A stretch of 64,000 bases of DNA from Aspidapion aeneum (taxonomy: Eukaryota; Arthropoda; Insecta; Coleoptera; Brentidae), in NCBI GenBank assembly GCA_963576565.1, contig OY755038.1, forward strand, positions 9,067,756 to 9,131,755, written 5' to 3'. How positions within the stretch are numbered: position 1 is the stretch's first letter; each line of letters begins with the position of its first letter. This document shows, in pieces, positions 21,891 to 31,034 of the stretch. The notes beneath the pieces were generated by a model, which was given only the letters and a program-made list of their open reading frames with translations, was not told where the DNA came from and searched no databases. The position numbers and the translations under genes are program-made.

Positions 21891-23130
21891 CAGGGTCTTC
21901 GGCACATAAACCGTCAAAATTTTTTGGGATATTGTTGGGGTCATTTGCTACGTGTTCAACCTGGGAACTTGGGTCCTTAGAGTCACGGCTCAAGAGATAT
22001 GAATTTTTTAATTTTTTTTCTAAAATTACCCAAAATCCCACCTGTAAACCCTCGTAAGCTTTTTATTAATGTCTGGAGAAGCATCATTTTTTTTATAATT
22101 CTGTAATTTTATGCTACTTCAACTAATTAATAGATTTGGTAAAATTTATGTACCGAAGGAACATACGAGGTTTTTTATTAAAGAACATTAGTGATTTTGT
22201 GAAAGAAAATAAATTTCAAAATTAAAAATTAAAAAAAGTATCGACACTTGAGAACCTCATTTTCTTTTAAAAACTTCTCTAGTTGATTACCTTTCTAACG
22301 GTATGCTACACTTTGATTTAAAAAAACAATTCTGCTTTAAAATATGGATATTCCGTGAGACGGGCAATAATCGTTCGGAATTGATAAGAAAAACAATTTG
22401 AAGAATATTAAAGGTAATAGTTTGAAATGCTTCCGTTATTTTATGCCGCAGTTCTTGCAAACTATTAACCCTCTCATGCCCGTATACTACCGTTGGCACA
22501 ATTTGTTGCTGCAGAAGTTCCAAGTAACGAGGGCCATTCAATACCGTTAATGAAAAATGGTCCAATTACATGTTCTCCGACAAACATTAAGTTTTTTAGG
22601 AAATTGTGTTCTAACGTGAAAGTGCAAATATAAGTTTTCCTTTGACCAATATCGTACATCTGTTGGGTTATGACGATTCAATAATGGAGAAGTACATTCG
22701 TCCCTAAAAAAAATATATTTCAAACAGTTTTCGTTACGATTAGTCCTTTTCATCACTGTTACCTTATAGGAATGATTACGATTCTTGTCTAAAACCCTTT
22801 TGACAGTTGCTGTTGACGTATCAACTGCTTCGGCAATTTGATAGCTGGTTAACTTGGGATTTTCCTGGACTAAAGCGCAAATCATAATAACTCGAGCTTC
22901 CTGCTGCTCATTTAAATCTTTTAGGTTTTTTGAGACGACCCGGGGCCACACAACCATGTTCTTCAAAATTCTGCACAAATCTACGGATTTTAGTGAGACC
23001 TGATTCTGGACGATTTACAAACGTTGCCGAAAAAAGTTTCTTGAATACGCCTTAATGATGTGCCTTGCTAATACCATTTAACAACCTGAACTTTTTCGCC
23101 AATTTCATAAACATCTATTTTTAGTCAAAA
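21891..23130 (-). mobile_element. Second mariner-like element, deletion derivative
   Basis: A TA followed by CAGGGTCTTCGGCACATAAA at 21891 is a mariner-like left end. A matching right end was not found. The minus strand encodes transposase pieces. From about 23118 down there is KVQVVKWY, then FVNRPESGLTKIRRFVQNFE (DUF4817-type), then the frame 22978-22547 with LTSYQIAEAVDTSTATVKRV (HTH). The frame continues FFRDECTSPLLNRHNPTDVR, holding the first catalytic Asp. Frames at 22659-22287 give the C-terminal end. The segment between HTH and catalytic core and the second/third Asp region are deleted or shifted. Inactive. Confidence 0.75.
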
Positions 23131-23304
23131 ATGTATTATTTTGATTCAAAACTCACCTGTCTGTTTCTCGGACAAGGCACAAATCAAAAATGAATGCATC
23201 TAGGATGGCGGCGCCGCGTGGCTAAATTAATTTTATATGTACCTAGTAAATGAGCCTTTCTGTATATTAGAGAATTATTGAAATAAAGCCAGGCTATAAT
23301 AGTG

Positions 23305-23925
23305 CCAGGCACAATTTTGACACCTTCACATTGTAATATCAGCTGTGGTCTTTCAACACACGGCCTTTGTTTACTATATGAACTGGAATAAATAGTGCCT
23401 TCTTTTATTAATTGAAAATAAACGACGAAAGTTTTAAATTTGACTATGGTATGTCAATTCTGAAGGATCAACTGTCAGTTTTCAATGTGAATGTGTCAAA
23501 ATAGTGTCTGGTACAATTATAGCCTGTCTGTATTTCAATAATTTTCTATTAACATGAGATTAAACGCTACATTTTGAAAAATTAATTTTAAAATTTTCAT
23601 AAGGGGAATTTAAAACACAATTTTGACAACTTCACATTGTAATATCAGCTGTGGTCTTTCAACACACGGCCTTTGTTTACTATATGAACCGGAATAAATA
23701 GTGCCTTCTTTTATTAATTGAAAATAAACGACGAAAGTTTTAAATTTGACTTTGATATGTCAATTTTGAAGGATCAACTGTCAGTTTTCAATGTGAATGT
23801 GTCAAAATAGTGTCTGGCACAATTATAGCCTGTCTATATTTCAATAATTTTCTATTAACATGAGATTAAACGCTACATTTTGAAAAATAAATTTTAAAAT
23901 TTTTATAAGGGTAATTTAAAAAAAG
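23305..23925. repeat. Tandem direct duplication, about 306-bp period
   Basis: Two units start at ACAATTTTGACA(C/A)CTTCACATTG (23311 and 23617) and run with near-identity through CTATTAACATGAGATTAAACGC. A diverged relative surrounds the hAT MITE at 50988-51170 (AAATTTGACTTTAATATGTC). No ORF. Confidence 0.8.
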
Positions 23926-24214
23926 TAGGGCAGAACACTCAGTTTTATTTAAAGTTTAATCCTTTCCAAAGCAATAAATATTTACGATATAAGCTCGTAT
24001 AAATTTGCCATTCCTAAAGCATAAATCTTTCATGGAATCGCAATCTCAGATCGTTTTGTCTTAAATTTCCAATAAATCGTTTAATGCATTTTCCGAAGCA
24101 GCAAAAGTGGGCGCCTAATGGAATTTAAGCTGATTCATTTTATGACTCAACAGTGCTCTCATCGACAAGAAAAAACGTTAGATCAAATAAAATAGAATGA
24201 CAAGGGTAAAGGCC
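23926..24214. other. Unassigned spacer
   Basis: No feature was recognised before the nested mariner/foldback complex. Confidence 0.3.
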
Positions 24215-24316
24215 GTCTTTTATGTTTTGCATATAGGAACATAGACGGCGACACTGATCCAATGTCGTTAAACCTTAAGCAAGGCCAACAAAAAAATACA
24301 GGCCACGACCCTGAAA

Positions 24317-24465
24317 AAACACTGGCCCGCCCCCCACAAGCCTTAGATATTTTTACATATATTCGACATATTTCATAAAAAAACACAAAAAATAGCTGAA
24401 AATTCGACATTATGAGGCTATAGATGCGTCGGGCCCCCCAAGACATATTCCTGGGTGCGCCACTG
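24317..24465 (+). mobile_element. hAT MITE family A, left-truncated
   Basis: The right end CCTGGGTGCGCCACTG and the core (AGCTGAAAATTCGACATTATG) match 2808-2965 and 5747-5938. The left end is degraded. It lies in the left arm of the foldback. Confidence 0.65.
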
Positions 24466-24574
24466 ATAAATAAGAACTGTCGTACCTTCTCTTGTTGCTT
24501 GCTTTCCTTTTATACCCTGCGGTACAACCCTCTCGTTTCAAAAACCAGCAGTACTCCGCCAACATGCTTGCATT

Positions 24575-25156
24575 TCACTTCCCTGAAAACCTCTTTTCCA
24601 ACTTAGCGATGTCTTGATGAAACCGTTCCCTGTATTCATCCGAGACTGCTCCTAAATTTTCAGGAAAGAAGTCCAGATGCGAGTGAATGAAGGGCACTTT
24701 AAGGGACATGTTACATCCCATGGCCTTGTACGCTAAGAGCAATTCCTCGACCTGAGCGACATAATCATCACTTTTATGGTTACCTAAAAAGTTATTACAC
24801 ACGTTTTGGAATGCAAACGAAGCTCGTTTTTCTTTTTGATTCAGATGTTCAATAAACGTCGAATCTTGAAAATGTTGTCTAATCTGGAGCCCCACAAAAA
24901 CACCTTCCTTGATTTTAGCATCACTATGACAAGGAAATTTAGTTTTCAAATATATATATGCGTCGCCTGTTTTGTCCAATGCTTTTACAAACTGTTTGAT
25001 CAATCCAAGTTTGATGTGCAAAGGCGGCAAGTAAATATTATCTTGCGGGACTAATAAGGATCGTTGGCGACATTTTTCGGACCGGGAGTAAATCTTTCTC
25101 GCAAAATGGCACTTCAGATTTTCGCTAAATTTCAGTGAAATATTCTCACACACCAT
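24575..25156 (-). CDS. Orphan arthropod repeat-family ORF carried by the foldback unit
   Basis: A 193-codon frame with LPPLHIKLGLIKQFVKALDK, a DAKIKEGVFVGLQIR block, NFLGNHKSDDYV, AYKAMGCNMSLKV and FPENLGAVSDEYRERFHQDI. I recall this protein as a multicopy family in hydra, aphid and beetle genomes, always annotated as uncharacterised; no catalytic role is known to me. Relatives are longer on both sides, so this copy is truncated at both ends; its first 29 residues diverge from the family. It is encoded in the same orientation as its mobile unit (CAGGGCTATC end to GGCCTTGCCCTG end), and its 5' start is repeated as a stub in the right arm (about 26045-26100). It could be an element-encoded protein or a captured host fragment. 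No function is assigned. Confidence 0.6.
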   Translation of the reverse strand: MVCENISLKFSENLKCHFARKIYSRSEKCRQRSLLVPQDNIYLPPLHIKLGLIKQFVKALDKTGDAYIYLKTKFPCHSDAKIKEGVFVGLQIRQHFQDSTFIEHLNQKEKRASFAFQNVCNNFLGNHKSDDYVAQVEELLLAYKAMGCNMSLKVPFIHSHLDFFPENLGAVSDEYRERFHQDIAKLEKRFSGK

Positions 25157-26216
25157 CTCGATATTCTACCATACTTTTGTAAGGATGCAATATGATTAAA
25201 AAGTTAAATAAAATCTTCAAGATTTAGCATTCCTTATTTTGAATTCAAATAACCCACCATGTACTGATGCCAACTGTTATATTTGACATGTATTTGAATT
25301 TGTCATCTGTGTTTGTCACATTCGCTTCTGCTTCATATTTAATTTTTGTGTGAGCTAATCTGAAAAATTAAGGATTATCATACATTTAAAAAAATTGTTC
25401 TACATGAATATAGTAAAAACAATCTCAAAACGGGCTTTTTTTTTTAAATTAAAGATTCATGAACCGTCATTCCAACTTCAATATCTTAAATACAATCAGC
25501 TGGGCCGTGATGTGATCATCAAAAAAAAATCAGCCCCTGATGTGACGTTAACAAAGTGGAGGATCTTGGCCCGTCCGTTTTGATAGCCCTGCCCAGGGCT
25601 ATCAAAATGGACGGGCCACGATCCTCCACTTTGTTGACGTCACATCCGGGGCTGATTTTTTTTTGATGGTCACGTTATGACATAGCTGATTGTCTTTAAA
25701 ACTTTGAGGTTGGAATGACGGTTCATGGATATTTGATTTTTTGTTAAATAAAGCCGTTTTTGAGATTGTTTTTACTTTATTCTGGCAGAACAATTTTTTT
25801 TAAATGTATAGTAAGCCCTAATTTTTCATAGCCGCTTCATTACCTCACACAAAAATTAAGTTTAAAGCAGAAGCAAATGTGACAATCACATATGACAAAG
25901 TCAAATACATGTCAAATATAACAGTTGGCATGTGGTACATGGCGGGTAATTTGAATTCAAAATAAGGAATGCTAAATCTTGAAGATTTTAACCTTTTAAT
26001 CATGTTGCTTCCTTACAAACCTTTGGTGGAATATCGGGATGATGTCTGAGAATATTTCACTGAAATTTTGCGGAAATCTGTAGTGCCATTTTGAAAATAT
26101 CATAAAAAAACGTCTGACCTCCCATAAGACCCAATGTAAAATTCAGCCCCGGGAGAACAGCTGATTTTTTCAGGGTCGTGGCCTCTATTTTTGTGTTGGC
26201 CTTGCCCTGCCTTAAG

Positions 26217-27354
26217 TTAAGAAATCAAGCGAAAAATTGATAAACCGAGAATATTTTCGGACTATAATTTTTTAAAACTTTCGAAGGAAATTATCTCAAC
26301 TTGCTGAGTTGATTTCTGTTCTCGGTAATGAAGGAACACATCAGTAGACAGCTTCTCGTTGGTATGGAGAATTCAAGGTGCACCAAAAACGGCTGTCACC
26401 CAGGAAAATATCGATGCTGTGCGCATGTCCATCACGGAAGATCGACATATTGTGAGATTGAGGCTTCATTGGAAATTTCATGGACCTCAATTTAAAAAAA
26501 TGCATGAAGAACAGAAATCAACTCGGCAAGTTGAGATAATTTCCTTTGAAAGTTATAAAAAATTAAGAGTCCGAAAATGTTCTCGATTTAATTCCATATT
26601 TTGACTGATTGGTTAACTTAAAAAAATTATTGTAGCTATAAAACCATATGTATGGACTGACGTTCTTAACTAAGGTTAGGGAAAGATTGAGGTTTACCGA
26701 CATATGTCGCCGTCTATGTTCTTACATGCGGAATATAAAAGATATTCATTCGAGTAAACAATTCATCACCACTGACGATGCTGTACACGTTTTTCGAGTT
26801 TCTTGCATCAAAACGGTTCAGAGTTTTCTGACACCAATTGACCCCAGCTTTTTTCTGTTCTTCGGTTAAGAGATGCGGTATCCAGCGGGACACTAATTTT
26901 TTTAGGAAAAAAAACAGCTTCTCGTTGGTATGGAAAATTGAAGGTGCACCAAAAACGGCTGTCGCCCAGGAAACAAACATGTAAGATGAAGAAAAGCCAA
27001 CAAAAGTCATCCGTTTTCCGAAGTGCATCCAAAAAGATCTGTCTCAAAAGCAGTTCATATAGCAACAATACCTCTGGAAGTTCAAAGGACTGTTATTGCC
27101 TATTGGTACATCAACATTTGTTTTCCGAAAGTCATCGCTGGGCTTCGAAAAACGAACTTCAAACGACAAATCATTTTCCACCAAGTCAATGCAAGTTCGC
27201 ACAAAGCACAAAAATTCATTGAATTTTTAACCCAACAAAACGTCGAATTATTGGATCATCCTCAATATAGTCCCAACGATTTTGTATACTTTTCCGCAAA
27301 TCAAGAATGGACTGTGTGCTCAAAGATTTCAGTCGCCAGAGAAAGCAGTCGACG
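26217..27354. pseudogene. Scrambled mariner transposase pieces
   Basis: Plus: 26359-26460 reads GAPKTAVTQENIDAVRMSIT, the mariner inter-HTH region. Minus: 27028-26714 reads RWIPHLLTEEQKKAGVNWCQ and YSIVSGDE (first catalytic Asp). Plus: 27023-27300 reads KVIAGLRKTNFKRQIIFHQV, then NASSHKAQKFIEFLTQQNVE and HPQYSPNDF. The usual second Asp before NASSH is Val here. The segments 26240-26310 and 26515-26600 are inverted duplicates of each other, so this copy suffered internal inversion. Closest relative: 44340-45412. Confidence 0.75.
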
Positions 27355-29120
27355 CACAGTGCGGACAAAAATAGGGTTTTTGGACATTAATCAATATCTT
27401 TGTTGTTTTTCAAAAAAGTTAATTTTTTTATAGGGTATGTGATAAAGTGTAGTCTAAAGGTTAAAATAAGTAAAACTTTTAAAAATATATATATATATAT
27501 GTCATTTTATTTAAAATATTTAAAAAATAAATTAAAGTGCATTCAGTTTAACCCACAGTTACGTTAAAAATAAAAATCAATTTACTTGTGTGTCAAAAAT
27601 TAAACTAAAATTATTTTTTTTATTCGGATTCATGGGCGTCGTTAGGAAGGCTTGGGGGGGCTAAGTCCCTTCCAGAAAAATTAAATTAGCAGCCCCAAAA
27701 TACACATTGCACCCTCACTTTCTTGGTTCTTAAAGATGATTTTAGCCCTTCCACGACTCGGTCCGGGTACGGCCTCTGTTTCCGAATCTGTATTTTTTGA
27801 TTTTTCTGAATCCGTTTTATAACAAAATTTCTCAGATATATTATCTTTATTTAACCATTCGAAATAACGGTTTTGAAAATAAATTTTGTTTTGTCCCGAT
27901 AGCTTCTATTTAAAACTGAGACTTTTGCAAAAATTTAGTGACGCCTTATTTAGAATTTGGTTATTTTTGTCAGAATATTCTTCTAAACCCAACAAGGGTT
28001 GAATTTTTTTGAAAATATTTAACACCTTCAGATTTTCGTGAGAGGCCACGGGATAAAAAGTGATACTTTATCCCTAAAATTTGTGATAAAAAGCGCACTT
28101 TTGATCTCCAAAGTGCGAAAACGATTTTTTTTTTAAATATTCGCCCTCACAAACACCAGAATAATTTTTGGCATATATATTTTAAGAGTGATAGCAGTAT
28201 TTTTATAATTTTATTGACTACCTCAAATTATTGTTTTTGTGCGTTCCCATTGACAAAAAACGGCCAATACGATATGCAATTCTAAAATATTTAATTTTTC
28301 ATTTTCCTCACAGTAGTATAAGGTGACTTAGTACCATAAATATTTTGGGAATTTTTTTAAAATTTATTATCACCTATAACCACTCGCCATCACCGAATAA
28401 TAAGCCTCATATCTTCTCCAGATTTAGTGCCGTTTTTGACACCTTGCTGCCGCCATTTTTGACGTTGATGAGAGCTGTCACAATTTTATATTTGTCCAAA
28501 TGGCGGCAAGACTGGTTTTAAGGGTAAACCTAAACAGGAGATGATGTGAGGCCTCTCAACCGGGATGGTAACCAATGTGTTATAAAGTATTAGGATTGAA
28601 ATATATTATTTAAAAAAATACAGCACCCTTAGTAGCAGCCAGTAGCAAAAAATATTTATGCTACCTTTTTGCTAATTCATTGGACTAATATTTAGGATAT
28701 ATGGCAGACGTTGCAAATCTTTGCAATTTTTTATAACCTTAATAAAATTTAAAAAATATTTTTTTTTGTAAGCATAACAGTTTTAATTAAATTATTTTAA
28801 AAGCAAGACGTCAATTTGACAACATTTTATTTAAACAAATAGCGTAAATATATATCACTGTAATTCTTAAAGAAATTTATTTTTAAATTTAAATGCAGAA
28901 CCAGTAAAATTAATTTTCTGATAGGTATTTTATACGATTTTTTTGTACCTGTTTTAAAATAACGACTTTAACTATTTATTTTGTTCACTTTCGCAAGTGT
29001 GACTAAATAATATTTTTTGATTACAGATAAACTGGATATTTATCTATACTTTTGCAACATTAAAACTTTTAAAATGTAACTTCAGTTTTTCGAATATTGC
29101 CCACAGGAGTCCGCACTGTG
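27355..29120. mobile_element. Transib-type non-autonomous element, 1766 bp
   Basis: Termini are the inverted repeat CACAGTGCGGAC at 27355-27366 and GTCCGCACTGTG at 29109-29120. They are flanked by the 5-bp duplication CGACG (27350-27354 and 29121-29125). Transib elements have CACWGTG heptamers like the V(D)J recombination signal and 5-bp GC-rich targets of CGNCG type, both seen here. After the left heptamer comes CGG and then ACAAAAATA, reminiscent of a nonamer. Mariner coding text is continuous across the insertion (GTCGACGC...CTTCAAGAATGC as in the 45-kb copy). No transposase or other ORF inside. Confidence 0.78.
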
Positions 29121-29125
29121 CGACG

Positions 29126-29290
29126 CCTTCAAGAATGCAATTTTGACTGTACCAACAAACGGGTGGAATTACAGCTTTGTCTGGCTGTGGCTTGAGCGGT
29201 TGCAAAAATGCATTAATTTTCGTGAAGAATACTTAGGGAAACAATAAAGTCTTTAAAAGTTATCTACTACTTTATTCGAGCTGTATATGC
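29126..29290 (+). pseudogene. Mariner 3' end
   Basis: FKNAILTVPTNGWNYSF-type text (the mariner C-terminus) lies directly right of the Transib-type element, followed by a stop region and an AATAAAG tail. It is continuous with 27354 once the insertion is ignored. Confidence 0.7.
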
Positions 29291-29506
29291 AAAACTTAAA
29301 AGACAACCCACTAAAACAGCTAAAAAAATCCCACACAAATCGGAGTAAACCGATAGAAATAGAAAAATAAATAGAAAATGGTAAGAAACTGAAATTCGCA
29401 ATTTTTTCACAGATTCAACCAAAGTTTTCTCTCTATTCTTTATGGCTCATTCTCTCCAACCAGCATCGCCCTTACATAACGTCTATTCTAGTTAACTTGT
29501 TTTATG

Positions 29507-29554
29507 TAAGGTCACTATATCACGAAGTTGGAACTTCGTGATATAGTGACCTTA
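29507..29554. repeat. Perfect 23-bp stem palindrome with 2-nt loop, flanked by direct repeats
   Basis: Arms 29507-29529 and 29532-29554 are perfectly complementary around GG. On both sides lies GTTTTATGTA, partly overlapping the arm, as if the palindrome had inserted with a target duplication. Confidence 0.8.
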
Positions 29555-29755
29555 GTTTTATGTATATAAAATACATGTATAAATGTGGATTTTTATACTT
29601 AATTTCGTTATCCTCCAAATTCCTCTGTCAAAAGGGCACTAAATAAAAAACTTTTGGTGAAGACGCCACTTGTCACAAATTTTTAACGTAGCGTAACATA
29701 GTTTAAGTTAAGGTTGTTTAAGTATCCTCAAGATACGCTCAAATTCTGACTACTA

Positions 29756-30110
29756 CAGTGAAACCTCCTGTAAGCGGACACTCACGGTTCCGTCGATTTT
29801 GTCCGCTTATTGGAGGTGTGCGCTTAAGAGAGAGAACTGCGAAATTTTTATATATATTTATTAACAATTGCCGCTGCTTGAGATTTTCAGATATTAAATT
29901 TTTCGACGAGCTTTCGTGCTGATTGATGTTCCTTCTCCAAAATGTTAATAACTTCCATTTTTTTACGTAAACTAAGAAGTAATTTTACTAGGCGCCATTT
30001 CAAAGAGATCTATTACTACCCAACTGAACAATAAAAATAAACACAGCAATTCGGAAATTAAAACTGAAAGAGGTAATTGCCCGGCTGCAACGTTACGTTA
30101 CGTTCTCAGC
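29756..30110 (-). mobile_element. Pogo-like element, one end plus fragment
   Basis: TA then CAGTGAAACCTCCTGTAAGC begins a pogo/Tigger-like terminus. The sequence that follows is homologous in reverse orientation to 60379-61227 (GTCCGCTTATTGGAGGT, GCTGATTGATGTTCCTTCTC and TCTATTACTACCCAACTGAA). The other end is missing near 30110. On the minus strand it holds the relic of a CENP-B-type N-terminus as described for the 60-kb copy. Confidence 0.7.
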
Positions 30111-30240
30111 TTACAACTGCTAAACTCTTTTGAAGATGCTTTTATGAAAAACCATTTGCCATTGATAGGAAATTGAGTTGTGTTTTTTTTCTGTATAAAA
30201 ATCGTCGATGACCGGTCAATTGCTTATTGCTTCTAATTCC

Positions 30241-30269
30241 GTATATAGTTTAATAATTAAACTATATAC
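30241..30269. repeat. 13-bp stem palindrome, 3-nt loop
   Basis: GTATATAGTTTAA, TAA, TTAAACTATATAC: perfect arms. No further context. Confidence 0.75.
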
Positions 30270-31030
30270 TGAAGTTCAGATGCTTAGATCGTTTAGCGTT
30301 TATGTGCACTTACTTATAAACGTAACTTGTGCCATTTAGTTACTAGGACATTATTTTCTATCCTGACACTACCATATAGAGCTGATCTCAAATAAAGATA
30401 TTTAATAGAGGGTCACCGCTTGTTTTCCACGGTGACCTCTAGCGTTGGTGGCTTATACAACGCTTGGAAGGTCACTGCAGTCTGAAGACTGGCAACGAAG
30501 TTGTCATGAATTAGTGATCCTATCTGCTTCTGCAAATGTGCACTATGACGACCTCTAGTGGTACTTGTACTTAAAATCTGTAAAAAAACGGCGGTCCACC
30601 TTCCGTCGCCCTATTGGAGGTTGCGCAGGAGTCGAAGCGCCATTTAATTATTTTATTTTAAATCTATAAAGTAAACAATGTTTTTGTTTTTGACTGAGGC
30701 TGTTACAGTTGCCCTAAAGTAGAACTATATTTAAACGATTGTGCAAAAAGTTTTAAAAAAAATTAAATTGGAAGCGAAATTCTGGTCTTGCAAAATGGGA
30801 TTTTTCCTTAGGTGTAATGTTTTTATAATAAGGGTCGTTATGGAAAGTTACTGAAGCAATTTATTCTGCGTTAACAGTAATTGAAATCGATCGAACCAAC
30901 GAAAATCCTAAAATCCAATTTAATCAGATATTTGCCTTAAATTTTACTTATTTATTTACCTTCCTAGCCCACGCAGCAATGGCTAAACTTCAGCCATTGA
31001 GAGGCCTATGGTATCCCTTGGTATAGGTGT
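30270..31030. other. Unassigned region
   Basis: No gene or element was recognised. A GGTCACCGCTTG/CACGGTGACC pair near 30411-30448 is a small imperfect inverted repeat. Confidence 0.35.
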
Positions 31031-31034
31031 TTTT

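Larger units (their letters stand above)
24280..26209. mobile_element. Palindromic (head-to-head) hAT-like foldback element
   Basis: Two related units face away from each other around a centre at 25592-25593: GATAGCCCTG | CC | CAGGGCTATC. The left unit (24280-25591, minus) and right unit (25594-26209, plus) share hundreds of bp in inverse orientation. The outer ends are CAAGGCCAAC at 24280 and GGCCTTGCCCTG at 26198-26209. The flanking duplication CCTTAAG (24273-24279 and 26210-26216) shows the whole palindrome moved as one. The left unit is longer because it retains an ORF and received a hAT MITE; the right unit is an internally deleted version. A solitary unit is at 47224-47805. Confidence 0.85.
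24215..29290. mobile_element. Nested complex: mariner relic holding a foldback and a Transib-type element
   Basis: Mariner-derived sequence homologous to 44340-45412 appears in pieces. A 5' leader lies at 24215-24279 and 26217-26360, partial inverted copies at 26500-27028, catalytic-domain text at 26905-27354, and the 3' end at 29126-29290. Between them are a palindromic element (24280-26209) and a Transib-type element (27355-29120), each with its own duplication. The alternation of strands at 26217-27028 shows inversion events in addition to simple insertion. Confidence 0.7.

Noticed and set aside
24806..25054. Plus-strand 82-codon frame
   Set aside because: Antisense shadow of the orphan ORF at 24575-25156.
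25395..25793. Two similar open frames on opposite strands
   Set aside because: They are the two arms of the same palindrome translated outward; noncoding in the solitary copy at 47 kb too.
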